NCBI GenBank assembly: GCA_040222185.1
Contig: JAVKDP010000058.1
Coordinates: forward strand, 1-42,351
Source: JAVKDP01 sp040222185
GTDB taxonomy: Bacteria; Bacteroidota; Rhodothermia; Balneolales; Balneolaceae
Length of the DNA: 42,351 bases
Direction of reading: 5' to 3'
Shown here: positions 41,035 to 42,351 of the stretch, in pieces
Numbering within the stretch: the first letter of the stretch is position 1
How the letters are laid out: each line of letters starts with the position of its first letter
Translations under genes and position numbers: made by a program
Notes under the pieces: generated by a model
Told to the model about the DNA's origin: nothing
Database searches by the model: none
The model's input: the letters and a program-made list of their open reading frames with translations, nothing else

Positions 41035-41664
41035 ATGGATGCATTAATAGTTATTGATGTCCAAAATGATTTCTGCCCAGGCGGGAAACTAGCTGTTCCT
41101 GGAGGAAATGAAATAATCTCAGTAATTAATTCTCTTACACCAAAATTCGAACAAATTGTATTAACTCAGGATTGGCACCCAGCATCGCATCTCTCCTTTG
41201 CATCAAACCATGCTATTAAGTCTCCATATGAGTCTGTAGAGCTTGAGTATGGAAATCAGGTACTCTGGCCTGACCATTGTATCCAGAGCTCTTCAGGAGC
41301 AGAGTTTCACCCTAATTTAAATACCCGGAAAGCTGGTTTAGTTATTAGAAAAGGTTTCCGTAAAGAAATTGATTCTTATTCTGCATTTACTGAAAATGAT
41401 CAGCATACAGTTACGGGTTTACATGGCTACCTGAGGTCGATCGAGGTTCAAAGACTTTTCCTGACAGGTCTGGCTACTGACTTTTGTGTGAAATGGTCTG
41501 CTTTAGATGCGATCAAGTATGGATTTGAAACATATGTGATCACTGATGCAATAAGAGGTATTAATATTGAAAACTCTGTTGAGTTGGCTTTTACTGAAAT
41601 GAAAGATGCAGGAGTTCAATTGATTAACTCTTCTGATATTGATTTAAACCGAACGTATGCCTGA
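41035..41664 (+). CDS. pncA: Nicotinamidase
   Basis: This 209-residue enzyme deamidates nicotinamide to nicotinate, the substrate of PncB. The triad is visible: Asp8 in VIDVQNDF, a Lys in IRKGFRKEIDSYSAF, and the Cys in LTGLATDFCVKWSALDA. Metal ligands are in QDWHPASHLSF. I start at the ATG at 41035 (MDALIVIDVQ), 4 bases after pncB; an in-frame start at 41017 would overlap pncB. The final codons overlap the next gene. Confidence 0.95.
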   Translation: MDALIVIDVQNDFCPGGKLAVPGGNEIISVINSLTPKFEQIVLTQDWHPASHLSFASNHAIKSPYESVELEYGNQVLWPDHCIQSSSGAEFHPNLNTRKAGLVIRKGFRKEIDSYSAFTENDQHTVTGLHGYLRSIEVQRLFLTGLATDFCVKWSALDAIKYGFETYVITDAIRGINIENSVELAFTEMKDAGVQLINSSDIDLNRTYA

Positions 41665-42351
41665 GCATTTTGACTATTGTATACTCGGTGCAGGTTTAGC
41701 AGGTGTGTCATTAGCTCACGAACTTGCTAAAAGAAATCATACTGTTTGTTTAATTGATCCGAACGGCATAGCCAGTGGGGCTTCAGGCACTCCATTGGGC
41801 CTTGTGAATCCTGCAACTGGACGATACGCTACGTTAAGCTGGGAAGCCGAGAAATGCTACTCTGCTATTGAAGCTAATCTTAGGTTGATTCAAAGCTATT
41901 CATTAATACAATTTTATAAAAAAACCGGAGTGCTCCGCCCTGCCCTTGATGAAAAGATTGCTGCGAAAATGAAATCTAATTTTGAGACTACCAATTGGCC
42001 TCAAGGATGGTGTTCATGGATGAATGAGAAGGAACTTAAACTGTTTCATCCTGGAATAGAATGTGTGGGCGGTGGTGTATGGCTTCCTATTGGTCTTACT
42101 GTTGATATAGCAACCTATTTAAGTTCCTTTGCAGAGTATTTATCCAACCAGAATGTTGAATGCTTTTTTAATGTGAATTACTCCTTGAAACGGAATCAAT
42201 CATCTTGGTCAGTTCAATTTAGCAACTCTTCATCCATTCAAACTGAGAATATCATTTACACGAATGGAGTTGAAGCGAATGAAGTACTAGAAAACTATCC
42301 CAAAAGGATGACTCCTGTAAAAGGACAATTAGCTATTCTTGAATCAAATAC
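41657..42351 (+). CDS. FAD-dependent oxidoreductase (DAO family), 3' end outside window
   Basis: The first 231 residues are present. They show a Rossmann FAD-binding start (YCILGAGLAGVSLAHELAKR) and the segment GASGTPLGLVNPATGRY. PVKGQLAIL appears near the cut end. These recall the C-terminal oxidase domain of MnmC and related amine oxidases, so a tRNA-modifying role is possible but unproven. The ATG lies inside pncA, overlapping it by 8 bases, which suggests translational coupling. Confidence 0.8.
   Translation, partial: MPEHFDYCILGAGLAGVSLAHELAKRNHTVCLIDPNGIASGASGTPLGLVNPATGRYATLSWEAEKCYSAIEANLRLIQSYSLIQFYKKTGVLRPALDEKIAAKMKSNFETTNWPQGWCSWMNEKELKLFHPGIECVGGGVWLPIGLTVDIATYLSSFAEYLSNQNVECFFNVNYSLKRNQSSWSVQFSNSSSIQTENIIYTNGVEANEVLENYPKRMTPVKGQLAILESN

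Overview
The window is a contiguous piece of an AT-rich bacterial chromosome (about 40% GC by eye) from the Bacteroidota/FCB group. A Balneolota/Rhodothermota-like marine heterotroph is my best guess. The evidence is the core gene order (thrS-infC-rpmI-rplT, pheS-pheT-zapA), a FucP-type sugar MFS, a fused IcmF mutase, a family of Ig-like lipoproteins typical of the group, and several upstream regions with the FCB-type -7 box TAnnTTTG. The genus is inference; no rRNA is present.

Layout. 1-3021 (+): the end of a class III nucleotide cyclase overlapping an outer-membrane beta-barrel gene, then a ferritin-like lipoprotein and a TVP38/DedA-like membrane protein. 3032-5280 (-): nusB, a PPP-type phosphatase and ychF. 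5378-5498: tRNA-Val(GAC) and a terminator, followed by a gene-poor stretch. 5847-7949 (-): a four-PAS HisKA_2 sensor kinase. 8109-11320 (+): thrS-infC-rpmI-rplT with an ATC-initiated infC and a strong terminator. 11365-16912 (+): pheS, pheT, a small coiled-coil gene, zapA, a YmdB-type phosphoesterase and a LolD-like ATPase. 16982-17713 (+): a membrane-anchored TPR protein and a terminator.

17833-31738 is more accessory. It holds a FucP-type sugar transporter facing a ROK sugar kinase with directly abutting stop codons, a membrane-bound LytTR regulator, a secreted DUF1579-like protein, a VOC protein, a GT4 glycosyltransferase, an unusual membrane-anchored protein with 30-residue repeats, a ROK repressor, an AraC/flavin-oxidase/PhyH cluster, REP-like hairpins, a YIP1 protein, a truncated Crp-like protein and a secreted nucleoside hydrolase. 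31753-42351 carries icmF (-), osmC (+), an Ig-like lipoprotein (-), a COG3014-like/LpoB-like lipoprotein pair (+), and the NAD-salvage pair pncB-pncA followed by a FAD oxidoreductase cut by the window edge.

How it fits together. Most of the window is translation, cell division and NAD housekeeping. The least explained part is around 23.7-28.5 kb. There a 30-aa repeat protein has its own FCB-type promoter with a perfect palindrome at the predicted start site, next to a ROK regulator that lacks both the kinase Asp and the zinc cysteines. An AraC regulator diverges there from a PhyH oxygenase and precedes a sarcosine-oxidase-like flavoenzyme. A 10-mer (TGTATCAAAC or a near match) recurs in three of the intergenic regions, upstream of the ROK regulator, between araC and phyH, and between icmF and osmC. 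I saw no CRISPR array, insertion sequence, prophage or recognisable defence system.
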